Shown here piece after piece: positions 55,062 to 64,000 of a DNA stretch of 64,000 bases; position 1 is the stretch's first letter; each line of letters starts with the position of its first letter. The DNA is from Siminovitchia fordii DSM 16014 = CIP 108821. Its GTDB lineage: Bacteria; Bacillota; Bacilli; Bacillales; Bacillaceae_C. The stretch covers positions 248,001 through 312,000 of the forward strand of contig NZ_KB894686.1 in assembly GCF_000374565.1 (NCBI RefSeq). Reading direction: 5' to 3'. Below the pieces are notes generated by a model. The model saw nothing but the letters and a program-made list of their open reading frames with translations. It was not told the DNA's origin and did not search any database. The translations under genes were made by a program, and so were the position numbers.

Positions 55062-55841
55062 GTTCAAATAGAAGATCCCGCCATTTAAAATATCTACATG
55101 GACGGAAGGGTTATACTGGTCCTCAAGTGCTTTTTTTTCAATGAAATATGTTTCCGGCTTTACATCCACGCCTTCATAAAAATGATCCAACAACTGTGAA
55201 TCCTCCTCCCATCTTCTTACGGCAGCATCTGCCCATGGGTGATCCTTACTATGTACCTCATTTGTCAAATGGGATTCAATTCTTTTTATCCCGCTGACAG
55301 GCATGATGATCGGAGAAATGGTAAAACAATAATCCGGAATTTTAGGCGATAGGATAATACGATTGATTTTTTCTTCAAATGATTCAATCAGATTTCCGTT
55401 GATTAAATTGAGGCCAAAGGATCTAAAAACATCTTTCTTTCTGTCGGAGCGAAAAGAGATTTTCATATTTACATTAAGCCATGGATGAAGCGGAACGTTT
55501 TGTCCGGGTTTCATCACAGGTTTTTCGTAAAGGCGAATGTAGGCTGCAAACTTTCTGGCGGTTTCAAAGAGTTGATGAAGCCGTGGTGCTCCGAAATGGA
55601 TGAATTCTCCTTTTATATCCGGCGGGGCTTTTTCTTGATCCGTAATAAAAGTTACCTTCATCGGGTTGGGAATACCGCCTGTTTTTTCAAGATATGTCCA
55701 ATAAAAGGGGCGGTTCATCAGTTCTTTATCCATTTCAACCGTCAGTTGGACAGTCAAAAATCCTTGGCCGTTTTCTTCGATTGTACATCCGGTCGCCATA
55801 AAAAACTGTTCAAGATATTGATGTATTTCCTGTTGCAGCAT
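55047..55841 (-). CDS. yqhG: YqhG family protein
   Basis: 264 residues from ATG 55841 (MLQQEIHQYLEQFFMATGC). A soluble alpha/beta protein with no catalytic motif I recognise; the family is found next to yqhH in Bacillus. GTG 55850 is an alternative but lies too near the AAAGGA site. It overlaps the end of yqhH by 32 nt, so the two are translated together, which hints at a joint function. Confidence 0.86.
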   Translation of the reverse strand: MLQQEIHQYLEQFFMATGCTIEENGQGFLTVQLTVEMDKELMNRPFYWTYLEKTGGIPNPMKVTFITDQEKAPPDIKGEFIHFGAPRLHQLFETARKFAAYIRLYEKPVMKPGQNVPLHPWLNVNMKISFRSDRKKDVFRSFGLNLINGNLIESFEEKINRIILSPKIPDYCFTISPIIMPVSGIKRIESHLTNEVHSKDHPWADAAVRRWEEDSQLLDHFYEGVDVKPETYFIEKKALEDQYNPSVHVDILNGGIFYLNSIPA

Positions 55842-57501
55842 CAGTTGCACCGTCCTTTCTTATTGTATCAGCAAACTCAATCATGGCCGCAAGATTGGCC
55901 ATTTTCACCTTCATCTCACCCTCTGTCCTCGAAGTTTTGAAAATATCCATCATATGCTCCTCAATGCTTCCGCCATCTAATTTGGCCAAAATATCATCAA
56001 GTTCTCCTACAACCCGTTCAAACAATTTTATTTTATTTGTAAGTAAGTTTACAATATGCTCTTCGATTGTATTTTTTACCGCAAAATTATAAATATGGAC
56101 ATCCTCTTTCTGGCCGAGTCGGTGAACGCGTCCTATTCTCTGTTCCAGCCTCATGGGATTCCAAGGCAAATCATAGTTGATGACATGGCTGCAAAACTGA
56201 AGGTTGATCCCTTCACCGCCTGCCTCTGTTGCAATGAGAACTTGTACTTGATTCTTGAATAAATCTCTCATCCAATCCTTTTTGCTCCTTTTAAATCCAC
56301 CACGGAATGGGACGGATTTTATCCCATGTTGCTGTAGAAACCACTGTAAGTATAATTGTGTTGCCCTATATTCTGTAAAAATGATCACCTTATCATCAAT
56401 ATTTCTAATTAACTCCAAGGCTTTCTGTGCCTTGGAATTTTGAACGACTGCATCAATTTTTTGCTGAATAATCCGGATGCAGTTCAGATATTGTTCTGTT
56501 ATATTTTCTTTTTGCAACATGTTCTTTAAAGTGAAAAACACTGCTTCCCTGCTACTGCATGCTTCTCTTTGAAGAGTGATGATTGAAAACGCAGGCATTG
56601 GAACATCGGTTTGACGCAGAAGGTCAATAGATTCATACAGCTCCTTTTCCTCATTGTTGAAATCGATTGGAATGGTTTTGACATGACGCTTAGTCCATTC
56701 AATCCCGGTATCGACCCTTCTGTTCCGGATCATCACTTTATTCACCAGGCTTTTCAGATGTTCATTTTCATTGACTGACAGTTTTTTGTTTTTATACTTC
56801 TCGAGAAAGCTTGATTGGCTTCCTAGGTGCCCCGGCTTCAACAACGAGACAAGGTAAAAGATTTCTTCTATTTTATTCTGGATCGGTGTTGCCGTCAGCA
56901 AAAGACAGAATTTCTTTTTGAGAGACTGAACAAACTCATAATTTTTTGTTCTATGGTTTTTAAGTTTATGAGCTTCATCAATGATGATCAGATCGAAAGA
57001 CTGTTCGGCAATAATCTCTCTATGCGGGCTTCTCTTTGCCGTATCAATCGATGACACTACGCAATCATATCGCTCCCAGACATAGCTTTTGGTGGCTGCT
57101 ACGGCATGTATGTAAAATTTTGAATTCAGTTCGGCAGTCCATTGGGAAACAAGGGATGCGGGCACAAGAATAAGCGCTCTTTTTACCAATCCCCTGATCA
57201 TGTACTCTTTTAATATCAGACCGGCTTCAATTGTTTTTCCGAGCCCTACTTCGTCTGCCAAAATAGCTTTGCCGTTCATTTCCTCTATGACTTTGGCTGC
57301 GGTTTCAGCCTGATGGGGCAGTAGGGTTAGTTCCGGAAGGTGTTTTGGAGCGACGAGCCCTTCGAAATCGGGAACAAGAAGATGTTTTTCAGCTGTCAAA
57401 GATAAATTGAACAGCTGCCGGTCCGCCCATGGCCCATCCTTTTCAAACCGGTCCAAAAAGCCGGGTATCCAATTCCGGTTGAAGTTAATTGTTACAGACA
57501 T
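55810..57501 (-). CDS. yqhH: SNF2-family DEAD/DEAH-box helicase (YqhH)
   Basis: 563-residue Swi2/Snf2-type ATPase. Motif I ADEVGLGKTIEAGLIL near 82-97, motif II IIDEAHKLKN, motif III LLTATPIQN, and in the second lobe IATEAGGEGINLQFC and QRIGRVHRLGQ. RapA-like in size and order but lacking RapA's flanking domains. Likely moves along DNA or displaces bound protein, possibly RNA polymerase; the role in Bacillus is not settled. ATG follows AGGAGG. Confidence 0.92.
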   Translation of the reverse strand: MSVTINFNRNWIPGFLDRFEKDGPWADRQLFNLSLTAEKHLLVPDFEGLVAPKHLPELTLLPHQAETAAKVIEEMNGKAILADEVGLGKTIEAGLILKEYMIRGLVKRALILVPASLVSQWTAELNSKFYIHAVAATKSYVWERYDCVVSSIDTAKRSPHREIIAEQSFDLIIIDEAHKLKNHRTKNYEFVQSLKKKFCLLLTATPIQNKIEEIFYLVSLLKPGHLGSQSSFLEKYKNKKLSVNENEHLKSLVNKVMIRNRRVDTGIEWTKRHVKTIPIDFNNEEKELYESIDLLRQTDVPMPAFSIITLQREACSSREAVFFTLKNMLQKENITEQYLNCIRIIQQKIDAVVQNSKAQKALELIRNIDDKVIIFTEYRATQLYLQWFLQQHGIKSVPFRGGFKRSKKDWMRDLFKNQVQVLIATEAGGEGINLQFCSHVINYDLPWNPMRLEQRIGRVHRLGQKEDVHIYNFAVKNTIEEHIVNLLTNKIKLFERVVGELDDILAKLDGGSIEEHMMDIFKTSRTEGEMKVKMANLAAMIEFADTIRKDGATDAATGNTSIS

Positions 57502-57625
57502 ACTAGACCTCCTGAAGATTTATCAGAAAAAAGTTTGAAAAGTATGGCAAAGAATGGTACGATACAAGTGACAGAAACCAATATACATATTTTTAATATT
57601 AAGAAAGCATAGTTGGATGGAATTA

Positions 57626-57683
57626 CTGTCCAGCTTAAGCGCATAGCCTTGAAAGGCTTCAATCAGCTATCGCTTTTCTTAGT
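57626..57683. repeat. Minimal copy of the intergenic repeat
   Basis: Starts CTGTCCAGCTTAAGCGCATA and ends ATCGCTTTTCTTAGTATA, matching both ends of the 38.7-kb repeat (GTCCAGCT...CGCTTTTCCTAGTATA) but with only about 25 bases between, including AGCC-TTGAA-GGCT hairpin sequence. Lies in the gap before the glycine riboswitch. Confidence 0.6.
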
Positions 57684-57716
57684 ATATCCAATCTTTAAAA
57701 GAATATAGGCGAATGA

Positions 57717-57900
57717 AGACAAGAGGAGAGACTGTATATACAGCGCCGAAGGAGCAAGCGGGAAAATCTGTGAATCTCTCAGGCAAAAAGACTCTTGTCC
57801 GACGCAGCTCTGGAGAGTGTTCCACGTTTGTGGAGCCACCAAAGGGGAAAGCCGGAACGTACCCGGTCAAACTTTCAGGTGCCAAAGACAGAGAGACCTT
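57717..57900 (+). promoter_or_regulatory. Tandem glycine riboswitch (gcvT type)
   Basis: Two aptamers in series. The first, about 57720-57817, has GGAGAGACTG, GCGCCGAAGGAGCAAGC and TGAATCTCTCAGGCAAAAAG; the second, about 57818-57900, has GGAGCCACCAAAGGGGAAAGC and AACTTTCAGGTGCCAAAGAC. These are the conserved glycine aptamer cores. The output terminator follows, so glycine binding should allow transcription of the cleavage genes. Confidence 0.96.
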
Positions 57901-57927
57901 TTAACGGGGCTTTTCTGTCTTTTTTTA
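57884..57927 (+). terminator. Riboswitch-controlled terminator before gcvT
   Basis: AAAGACAGA (57884-57892), which is also part of the second aptamer, pairs with TCTGTCTTT (57914-57922), followed by more T. The shared arm makes the switch. Confidence 0.88.
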
Positions 57928-57976
57928 TGCCCTTATACAGTTAAGAGACCAAAATCCAAGGAGGAATGCAAAAGCA

Positions 57977-59083
57977 ATGACCGAATTAAAGAAGACCCCA
58001 TTATATCCTTTGTATAAAGAATTCGGGGCAAAAACAATTGATTTTGGCGGTTGGGACATGCCGGTCCAATTTTCCGGCATCAAAGAAGAGCATGAGGCAG
58101 TAAGGAAGACTGCCGGTATTTTCGATGTATCCCATATGGGTGAAATCATTGTCAAGGGGGAAAAAAGTCTAGAATTTCTGCAAAAAATGATGACGAACGA
58201 TTTTTCCAGGCTTAAAGTCGGCGGTGCGCTCTATACGGCGATGTGCTACGAAAATGGCGGTGTGGTTGATGATCTGCTTGTATATAAGTTGAACGAAGAA
58301 GAATATTTTCTTGTCGTCAATGCCGCAAATACTGAAAAAGATTTTGACTGGTTGAACGAGCATGCATCTGAAGGTGTAGAGGTTGAAGATGTTTCGGATC
58401 AATACGCTTTGATTGCGATACAGGGCCCAAAAGCGCAGACCATTTTGCAAGAAATGTCAAAAAATGCAGATTTGAATGACATTGGATTTTTCAAGTTCAG
58501 ACAAGATGTAGATCTGGATGGGGCTCATGCTCTTGTCTCCCGTACCGGCTATACGGGGGAGGATGGATTTGAAATATATTGCCATAAGGATGATGCGGAA
58601 AAATTATGGAGGGCTCTCTTGGAAATTGGCAAAGATGAAGGGATAGTACCGTGTGGTTTGGGAGCCAGGGATACACTTCGGTTTGAGGCGGCTCTTCCTT
58701 TGTATGGACAGGAACTTTCACCTGAAATCACACCATTGGAAGCTGGAATTGGATTTGCCGTCAAGTTGAATAAAGAGGATGACTTTATCGGTAAAGAGGC
58801 TTTGAAAAAGCAAAAGGAACAAGGTGTTGATAGAAAGATTGCAGGAGTTGAAATGATTGACAGAGGGATTCCGAGAACAGGCTACAGGGTTTTTTCAGAC
58901 AACAAGGAAATCGGTCATGTCACATCAGGTACTCAATCCCCCACATTAAAGAAAAATATCGGGCTTGTTTTAATCGGATCTGATTATATAGAAGATGGAA
59001 ATGAAGTGGAAATAGAGGTCCGTAAAAAACGCTTGAAAGCAAAAATCATTCAAACACCTTTTTATAAGCGCCCAAAAAAGTAG
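57977..59083 (+). CDS. gcvT: Glycine cleavage system T protein (aminomethyltransferase)
   Basis: 368 residues. Takes the aminomethyl group from the lipoyl H protein, releasing ammonia and making 5,10-methylene-THF. Family motifs: [49 protein letters not shown] (folate-binding Asp region) and the C-terminal [24 protein letters not shown] is 12 nt upstream. First gene of gcvT-gcvPA-gcvPB; lipoyl carrier gcvH is not in the window. Confidence 0.96.
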   Translation: MTELKKTPLYPLYKEFGAKTIDFGGWDMPVQFSGIKEEHEAVRKTAGIFDVSHMGEIIVKGEKSLEFLQKMMTNDFSRLKVGGALYTAMCYENGGVVDDLLVYKLNEEEYFLVVNAANTEKDFDWLNEHASEGVEVEDVSDQYALIAIQGPKAQTILQEMSKNADLNDIGFFKFRQDVDLDGAHALVSRTGYTGEDGFEIYCHKDDAEKLWRALLEIGKDEGIVPCGLGARDTLRFEAALPLYGQELSPEITPLEAGIGFAVKLNKEDDFIGKEALKKQKEQGVDRKIAGVEMIDRGIPRTGYRVFSDNKEIGHVTSGTQSPTLKKNIGLVLIGSDYIEDGNEVEIEVRKKRLKAKIIQTPFYKRPKK

Positions 59084-59102
59084 GATGGAGGAGAAAGGAA
59101 AC

Positions 59103-60449
59103 ATGATCAAACATCGTTATCTGCCCATGACAGAGCAGGATCAAAAGGATATGTTGAAGGCAATCGGAGCGGATTCCATTGATGAGCTATTTTCCGATAT
59201 TCCGGAAAAGGTCCGGTTCAAAGGCGAATATAATATAAAACAAGCAAAATCAGAAACGGCATTAATGAAAGAACTTTCCGGTCTGGCAGCGAAAAATGCT
59301 GATTTAAAATATAATACAAGCTTCCTTGGGGCAGGGGTATACGATCATTATATCCCAGTAATTGTAGACCATGTAATATCCCGATCGGAATTTTATACCG
59401 CCTATACTCCTTACCAGCCGGAAATTTCTCAGGGTGAACTGCAAGCCATTTTTGAATTTCAGACAATGATTTGCGAACTTACCGGGATGGATGTGGCCAA
59501 TTCTTCGATGTATGACGGAGGTACTGCCCTTGCTGAAGCAGCGATGCTGAGTGCAGGACATACAAGACGCACTAAAGTGCTTGTTTCGAAAACCGTGCAT
59601 CCTGAATCTAGGGAAGTGTTGAAGACTTATGCGAAAGGGCAGCATATCGACGTGGTTGAAATACCATACAAAGATGGGCTGACAGATCTGGAAGCCTTAA
59701 AATCGGAACTGGATAAAGATGTTGCTGCTGTTGTTGTCCAATATCCAAACTTCTTTGGCCTCATTGAGCCATTGAAGGACATTGAACCGCTTGTGCATGA
59801 TGTAAAAGCTCAATTCGTCGTGTCGAGCAATCCCCTTGCGCTTGGTACTTTAACTGCTCCGGGAAGCCTTGGCGCTGACATTGTGATCGGTGATGCCCAG
59901 CCGTTTGGAATTCCGGCAGCATTTGGCGGGCCGCATTGTGGATTTTTCGCCGTATCGAAGAAATTGATGCGGAAAGTTCCTGGAAGACTGGTGGGCCAAA
60001 CTGTTGACGAAGATGGAAAAAGAGGTTTTGTATTGACGCTCCAGGCACGGGAGCAGCATATACGCAGAGACAAGGCGACTTCCAACATTTGCTCGAACCA
60101 GGCTTTGAATGCGCTGGCTGCATCTGTGGCAATGACAGCAATAGGAAAAAAAGGTGTCAAAGAGATGTCCGCCCAAAATATTCAAAAAACCCACTATGCC
60201 AAAGAAGCTTTTAAGAAGAAAGGATTTGAGATCCCTCTGGATGGGTATCATTTCAACGAATTTGTCGTGAAGCTTGATAAACCGGTCCAACAGGTGAATG
60301 AAAGTCTTCTTGGTAAAGGCATAATAGGAGGCTATGATCTGGGACGCGATTACCCGGAGCTTGAGAATCATATGCTTGTCGCTGTGACAGAAATGCGGAC
60401 AAAAGAAGAGATCGATCAATTTATCACAGAATTGGGGGATAATCAATGA
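59103..60449 (+). CDS. gcvPA: Glycine dehydrogenase (decarboxylating) subunit 1
   Basis: 448 residues, alpha subunit of the two-part P protein. [18 protein letters not shown] begins at ATG 59103 after [43 protein letters not shown] and [14 protein letters not shown] are family blocks. This half lacks the PLP lysine, which is in gcvPB. Overlaps gcvPB by 4 nt. Confidence 0.96.
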   Translation: MIKHRYLPMTEQDQKDMLKAIGADSIDELFSDIPEKVRFKGEYNIKQAKSETALMKELSGLAAKNADLKYNTSFLGAGVYDHYIPVIVDHVISRSEFYTAYTPYQPEISQGELQAIFEFQTMICELTGMDVANSSMYDGGTALAEAAMLSAGHTRRTKVLVSKTVHPESREVLKTYAKGQHIDVVEIPYKDGLTDLEALKSELDKDVAAVVVQYPNFFGLIEPLKDIEPLVHDVKAQFVVSSNPLALGTLTAPGSLGADIVIGDAQPFGIPAAFGGPHCGFFAVSKKLMRKVPGRLVGQTVDEDGKRGFVLTLQAREQHIRRDKATSNICSNQALNALAASVAMTAIGKKGVKEMSAQNIQKTHYAKEAFKKKGFEIPLDGYHFNEFVVKLDKPVQQVNESLLGKGIIGGYDLGRDYPELENHMLVAVTEMRTKEEIDQFITELGDNQ

Positions 60450-61906
60450 GTGAAGTGGTTATGCCGTTAATATTTGAAAAATCCACACCTGGACGTATAG
60501 GATACAGTTTGCCTGACCTTGACGTTCCCGAAATCGATATTGAACAATGTATCCCAACAGGATATTTGAGGGAAGAGGAGCCTGATTTGCCTGAGGTCTC
60601 CGAATTGGATATCATGAGGCATTATACTGAACTCTCGACTCATAACCATGGAATCGACTCGGGATTTTATCCACTCGGTTCATGTACAATGAAATACAAT
60701 CCAAAAATCAATGAAACTGTCGCCCGCTTTCCGGGTTTTGCCCACATACACCCGCTCCAGCCTGAGTCATCTGTACAAGGTGCTCTGGAACTGATGTATG
60801 ATTTGCAGGAACATTTGAAAGAAATTACAGGCATGGATGAGGTCACATTACAAACTGCTGCAGGAGCCCATGGTGAATGGACCGGTCTCATGATGATCAG
60901 AGCTTTCCATGAAGCAAACGGTGATATGGATCGGACAAAGGTCATCGTACCAGATTCCGCTCATGGAACCAACCCAGCATCTGCCACAGTAGCAGGACTT
61001 GAAACGATAACAGTCCGCTCCGGAGAAGACGGACTCGTCGACTTGGATCATCTCAAATCGCTTGTAGGACCGGATACGGCAGCATTGATGCTTACAAACC
61101 CAAATACACTTGGCTTATTCGAGGAACAAATTCTTGAGATGGCAGAAATTGTCCATGAAGCCGGCGGGAAACTTTATTATGATGGCGCCAACCTCAATGC
61201 AGTCATGTCAAAAGCTCGTCCTGGAGACATGGGATTTGATGTTGTGCATTTGAACCTTCATAAAACTTTTACCGGTCCTCATGGAGGCGGTGGACCTGGT
61301 TCAGGTCCGGTCGGTGTAAAAAAAGATTTGATTCCATACCTTCCGAAACCAGTCATTACGAAAAAAGATGATCAATATATTATCGACTATGACAGGCCAA
61401 ACGCAATAGGAAGGGTAAAGCCATATTACGGTAACTTTGGGATTAATGTAAGAGCTTATACGTACATCAGAGCAATGGGCCCTGATGGGCTCAAAGCCGT
61501 AACGGAATATGCCGTTTTGAATGCAAACTATATGATGAGGAAACTAGCTCCTTATTACGATTTGCCGTATGACACGCATTGTAAACATGAATTTGTGCTA
61601 AGCGGGAGCCGACAGAAAAAGCTGGGAGTCAGAACACTGGATATCGCCAAGCGTCTTCTTGATTTCGGCTACCATCCGCCAACCATTTATTTTCCGCTTA
61701 ATGTGGAAGAGTGTATGATGTTTGAGCCGACTGAGACGGAATCAAAAGAAACGCTTGATGGATTTATTGAAACGATGATACAAATTGCCAGAGAAGCCGA
61801 AGAAAACCCTGAGATTGTCCAGGAAGCGCCACATAATACAATAGTTAAAAGAATGGATGAAACACTGGCGGCCAGAAAGCCGGTCCTGCGTTATATTAAG
61901 GACTAA
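60446..61906 (+). CDS. gcvPB: Glycine dehydrogenase (decarboxylating) subunit 2
   Basis: 486 residues, PLP-binding beta subunit. The Schiff-base lysine is K273 in [22 protein letters not shown] and [11 protein letters not shown] are conserved. With gcvPA, gcvT and H protein it oxidises glycine to CO2, ammonia and a one-carbon unit. ATGA overlap with gcvPA. Confidence 0.96.
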   Translation: MSEVVMPLIFEKSTPGRIGYSLPDLDVPEIDIEQCIPTGYLREEEPDLPEVSELDIMRHYTELSTHNHGIDSGFYPLGSCTMKYNPKINETVARFPGFAHIHPLQPESSVQGALELMYDLQEHLKEITGMDEVTLQTAAGAHGEWTGLMMIRAFHEANGDMDRTKVIVPDSAHGTNPASATVAGLETITVRSGEDGLVDLDHLKSLVGPDTAALMLTNPNTLGLFEEQILEMAEIVHEAGGKLYYDGANLNAVMSKARPGDMGFDVVHLNLHKTFTGPHGGGGPGSGPVGVKKDLIPYLPKPVITKKDDQYIIDYDRPNAIGRVKPYYGNFGINVRAYTYIRAMGPDGLKAVTEYAVLNANYMMRKLAPYYDLPYDTHCKHEFVLSGSRQKKLGVRTLDIAKRLLDFGYHPPTIYFPLNVEECMMFEPTETESKETLDGFIETMIQIAREAEENPEIVQEAPHNTIVKRMDETLAARKPVLRYIKD

Positions 61907-61909
61907 AGA

Positions 61910-61955
61910 GAACAGCCTCTTCATTGACGAAGAGGCTGTTTCAGTTTTCTTTTTA
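61910..61955 (+). terminator. Terminator after gcvPB
   Basis: GAACAGCCTCTTC (61910-61922) pairs with GAAGAGGCTGTTTC (61929-61942) around ATTGAC, followed by AGTTTTCTTTTT. Confidence 0.85.
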
Positions 61956-62036
61956 TAGGATAGGTAAATATTATTTGGATATGATAGCAGCGCTTTGTCC
62001 AACACCTACTCAATGAGGGTCACAAGCAGGTTGCGC

Positions 62037-62417
62037 TTATTTACTTTTTATTTTTCCAGTCCATTGTTTAAATCCGCCCTGCAAATGATAAAGCTGGCGG
62101 TAACCTTTCCGATATAGCTGCTGGGCAGCTCTGCCGCTTCGTAATCCGCTTTGGCAATATAGATAAACAGGTTTATCTTTCCTGATCTCTTTCATTCTCA
62201 TTTTTAATTGAGACATGGGGATATTGCGCGCGCCCAGTATATGTCCTCCTTCATATTCTTTTTGCTCCCGGACATCAATCAACTGTGCTTTTCTGTATCC
62301 AGTGCGGAATTCATCTTGAGTGAGCGTCTTTAAAATTCTTTTCTGTTGAAAATAATTGTACAAGGAAAATATAATGACGACACCCAAAATAATTAGCAAC
62401 GTATAAAGCAATGACAA
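62037..62417 (-). CDS. yqhL: Membrane-anchored rhodanese-like protein (YqhL)
   Basis: 126 residues: an N-terminal membrane helix (LLYTLLIILGVVIIFSLYNYF) and a rhodanese domain with active-site cysteine in YCQSGLRSGRAA and the DVREQKEYEGGHI motif. It could carry persulfide sulfur or act as a thiol sensor at the membrane. TTG 62417 follows AAGGGG at 8 nt. Position after gcvPB matches B. subtilis yqhL. Confidence 0.92.
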   Translation of the reverse strand: MSLLYTLLIILGVVIIFSLYNYFQQKRILKTLTQDEFRTGYRKAQLIDVREQKEYEGGHILGARNIPMSQLKMRMKEIRKDKPVYLYCQSGLRSGRAAQQLYRKGYRQLYHLQGGFKQWTGKIKSK

Positions 62418-62690
62418 TGTAAAAGCCCCTTTCTAGTAAATACCCTTAATTCTATTATATTCGTCACAGTCCAATGAATCAAAGGTTTTCTCCGTAACTT
62501 CCCCTTTGAAAATTGAAGGTGAAAACCGTAAACACGGAACGTATAGTCCAATTAAATCTGTCAACGAAAGAAAAAGTCTAAAATTGTTGAAAAAACTCGG
62601 TTTAAGGGTGAATTTCCTACAATCGCTTTATTTTTCTTTCAAATCCTCTTATTTGGAGATTTGACAAACTGTTATCAATTATTTCTGAAA

Positions 62691-62738
62691 ACACAATATG
62701 TAGTATGGGTATTTTAAATAAAAATCAACATATTGTGT
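62691..62738 (+). promoter_or_regulatory. Pair of NrdR-box-like sites upstream of nrdJ
   Basis: ACACAATATGTAGTAT (62691-62706) and AATCAACATATTGTGT (62723-62738) match the NrdR box acaCwAtATaTwGtgt at about 14 and 13 of 16 positions. They are 32 bp apart, three helical turns, the usual NrdR pair spacing. The rest of the gap from 62418 to 62838 holds no gene; a TTGACA at 62661 may be a -35, but its -10 is unclear. Confidence 0.75.
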
Positions 62739-62838
62739 TTAATGATTGATTTTCTGGATAAATATATGGTAACTTATCAATGACAGATACATACACACTA
62801 AACAATCTTCAAATCGTTTTAATAAAGGAGTTGGCAAA

Positions 62839-64000
62839 ATGTCTGTTGCATTTACAAAAAAACCGAGCTTAAACATAGAGAGGCTCAATGAGGATATCCA
62901 ATTGTTCAAGCATGTACATCCGATCACACCTGATATGAAACTCACCCAAAAAGGGGTTTCACGGCTTGTCATGATTGACCGATATGCATATAAGGATACT
63001 GAAAAAATCACTTTGTCTGTAGGCGACTTCGTAGTATTGACCATAAAAGAAGATCCCAAATTTCCGGCGAGAGGTTTAGGATTCATCAAATCAATCGATT
63101 GGGAAGAAAAAAATGCTGCAGTTATCGTTGAAGAAGAATTCCTTACTGCACTGGAAGATGAGAAAGAAAGGGAAACAGGAGTAATTGTCCGCCCGCTTGA
63201 TATCATCGAAAAGCCGCTTGAAGTCTTTTATGAGCAAATTGCCAAAAGAAATGCAACAGGCCTTGCTTCAGTAGAAAAAACGGAAAAGAAGAGACAGGAA
63301 TGGTTTGGAAAGTTCTATGAAGAACTTGTCAACTTAAATTTTGTTCCGGCAGGCAGAGTGCTTTATGGCGCTGGTGCAGGAACCGACGTCACTTATTTTA
63401 ATTGCTATGTCATGCCTTTTGTGGCGGATTCACGTGAAGGGATTTCTGAGCATAGAAAGCAAGTCATGGAAATAATGAGCCGCGGGGGCGGCGTGGGTAC
63501 GAATGGCTCCACTTTAAGGCCGCGTAATACACTTGCACGGGGTGTTAACGGTAAATCATCGGGATCTGTATCCTGGCTGGATGACATTGCAAAGCTTACT
63601 CACCTGGTAGAACAAGGCGGTTCCCGCCGTGGGGCTCAAATGATCATGCTGGCATCTTGGCATCCGGATATCGTTGAATTCATCATTTCAAAGATGCAGA
63701 ATCCGAGAATTTTGCGCTTTTTAATTGAGAATACAAACGACCCAGTTATCAAGAAGCATGCAAGGGACAAGTTGAAGTTTACTCCGTTGACGCAAGCTGA
63801 AGAAGCGATGTACCAAGGAGTGCTTAACTACCGTACAATGCCGGGCTATGGTGGATTCAGCGAAGAAATTTTCCGCTCTGCCGAAGAGAAGCTGAAGGAA
63901 GGGGGCACATATTCAGTCCATAATCCTGAATTTTTAACAGGTGCCAATATTTCTGTCTGCATTACAAAAGAATTCATGGATGCTGTTGAAAATGACACGG
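62839..64000 (+). CDS. nrdJ: Vitamin B12-dependent (class II) ribonucleotide reductase, 5' part
   Basis: The first 387 codons of a gene cut by the window edge. It opens MSVAFTKKPSLNIERLNEDI; GLGFIKSIDWEEKNAAVIVE is a lineage-specific N-terminal part, followed by the barrel with FVPAGRVLYGAGAG, NCYVMPFVADSREGI (substrate-site Cys), SRGGGVGTNGSTLRPRN and SGSVSWLDDIAKLTHLVEQG. These match the large B12-dependent NrdJ of Bacillaceae rather than class I NrdE. It reduces ribonucleotides with adenosylcobalamin as radical source, without needing oxygen. RBS AAAGGAG. The NrdR boxes upstream agree with a nucleotide reductase. Confidence 0.88.
   Translation, partial: MSVAFTKKPSLNIERLNEDIQLFKHVHPITPDMKLTQKGVSRLVMIDRYAYKDTEKITLSVGDFVVLTIKEDPKFPARGLGFIKSIDWEEKNAAVIVEEEFLTALEDEKERETGVIVRPLDIIEKPLEVFYEQIAKRNATGLASVEKTEKKRQEWFGKFYEELVNLNFVPAGRVLYGAGAGTDVTYFNCYVMPFVADSREGISEHRKQVMEIMSRGGGVGTNGSTLRPRNTLARGVNGKSSGSVSWLDDIAKLTHLVEQGGSRRGAQMIMLASWHPDIVEFIISKMQNPRILRFLIENTNDPVIKKHARDKLKFTPLTQAEEAMYQGVLNYRTMPGYGGFSEEIFRSAEEKLKEGGTYSVHNPEFLTGANISVCITKEFMDAVENDT

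Noticed and set aside
57966-57980. Four-codon minicistron MQKQ overlapping the gcvT start
   Set aside because: The AAGGAGG is only one base from its ATG, too close for use; gcvT at 12 nt is acceptable.
62418-62838. Cobalamin riboswitch before nrdJ
   Set aside because: No B12-box-like sequence (GCCACTG or AGCCAGG-type core) was found; the NrdR pair explains control better.
62739-63206. Minus-strand frame of 155 codons over the nrdJ start
   Set aside because: It lies opposite a strongly conserved reductase gene; Ser-rich composition is typical of an antisense shadow.

Overview
The window is ordinary core chromosome of a Bacillaceae bacterium (Firmicutes). Gene order follows the Bacillus subtilis stretch from yqeV to yqhL almost gene for gene: mtaB, yqeW, rpsU, yqeY, yqeZ-floA, yqfC-yqfD, phoH-pgpH-ybeY-dgkA-cdd-era, recO, glyQS, ccpN-ppsR, dnaG-sigA, cccA, trmK-yqfO, ispH, cshB-nfo, a zinc ABC transporter with zur, ispG, sodA, pbpA, rpmG, gluP, the comG operon, and gcvT-gcvPA-gcvPB. 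Strong AGGAGG-type ribosome binding sites, many TTG starts and U-tailed hairpin terminators fit this group. It is not B. subtilis itself. A lone deoC, an acyl-CoA dehydrogenase after sigA and a B12-type ribonucleotide reductase after yqhL are present, while the pst operon and glcK, which I recall at the matching B. subtilis positions, are absent.

Layout. 1-3.5 kb: tRNA modification, deoC, a Na/Pi-type transporter, S21 and YqeY. 3.6-14 kb: the sigma-W-type membrane stress pair yqeZ-floA, sporulation genes yqfC-yqfD, and the phoH-to-era cluster (ribosome maturation, c-di-AMP turnover, lipid kinase, cytidine deaminase, Era). 14-23.6 kb: recO, T-box-controlled glyQS, ccpN-ppsR, then the primase and sigma-A genes. 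23.8-36 kb: acyl-CoA dehydrogenase, cytochrome c-550, trmK-yqfO, the two terminal MEP-pathway enzymes (ispH, ispG), cshB-nfo, and a Zur-box-controlled zinc uptake operon. 36-50.6 kb: small membrane proteins, sodA, an MFS transporter, a class B PBP, L33, rhomboid GluP and an LTA-synthase homologue. 50.8-57.5 kb: competence pseudopilus operon comGA-GG, then yqzE, yqhG and the SNF2 helicase yqhH. 57.6-64 kb: a tandem glycine riboswitch driving the glycine cleavage genes, a rhodanese, and the start of nrdJ behind a pair of NrdR-like boxes.

No prophage, complete insertion sequence, CRISPR array, rRNA or tRNA gene was seen. The most interesting material is regulatory or small-scale: a hairpin that both ends the floA transcript and masks the yqfC ribosome binding site, with a sigma-E-like -10 in its loop; a perfect sigma-W promoter; a highly folded cshB leader; a 7-1-7 Zur-type palindrome; comGG lacking any canonical start codon where the protein should begin; a minicistron holding the best-placed ribosome binding site ahead of comGA; an IS3-type end-to-end remnant inside a terminator loop; and three loci of one short intergenic repeat family.
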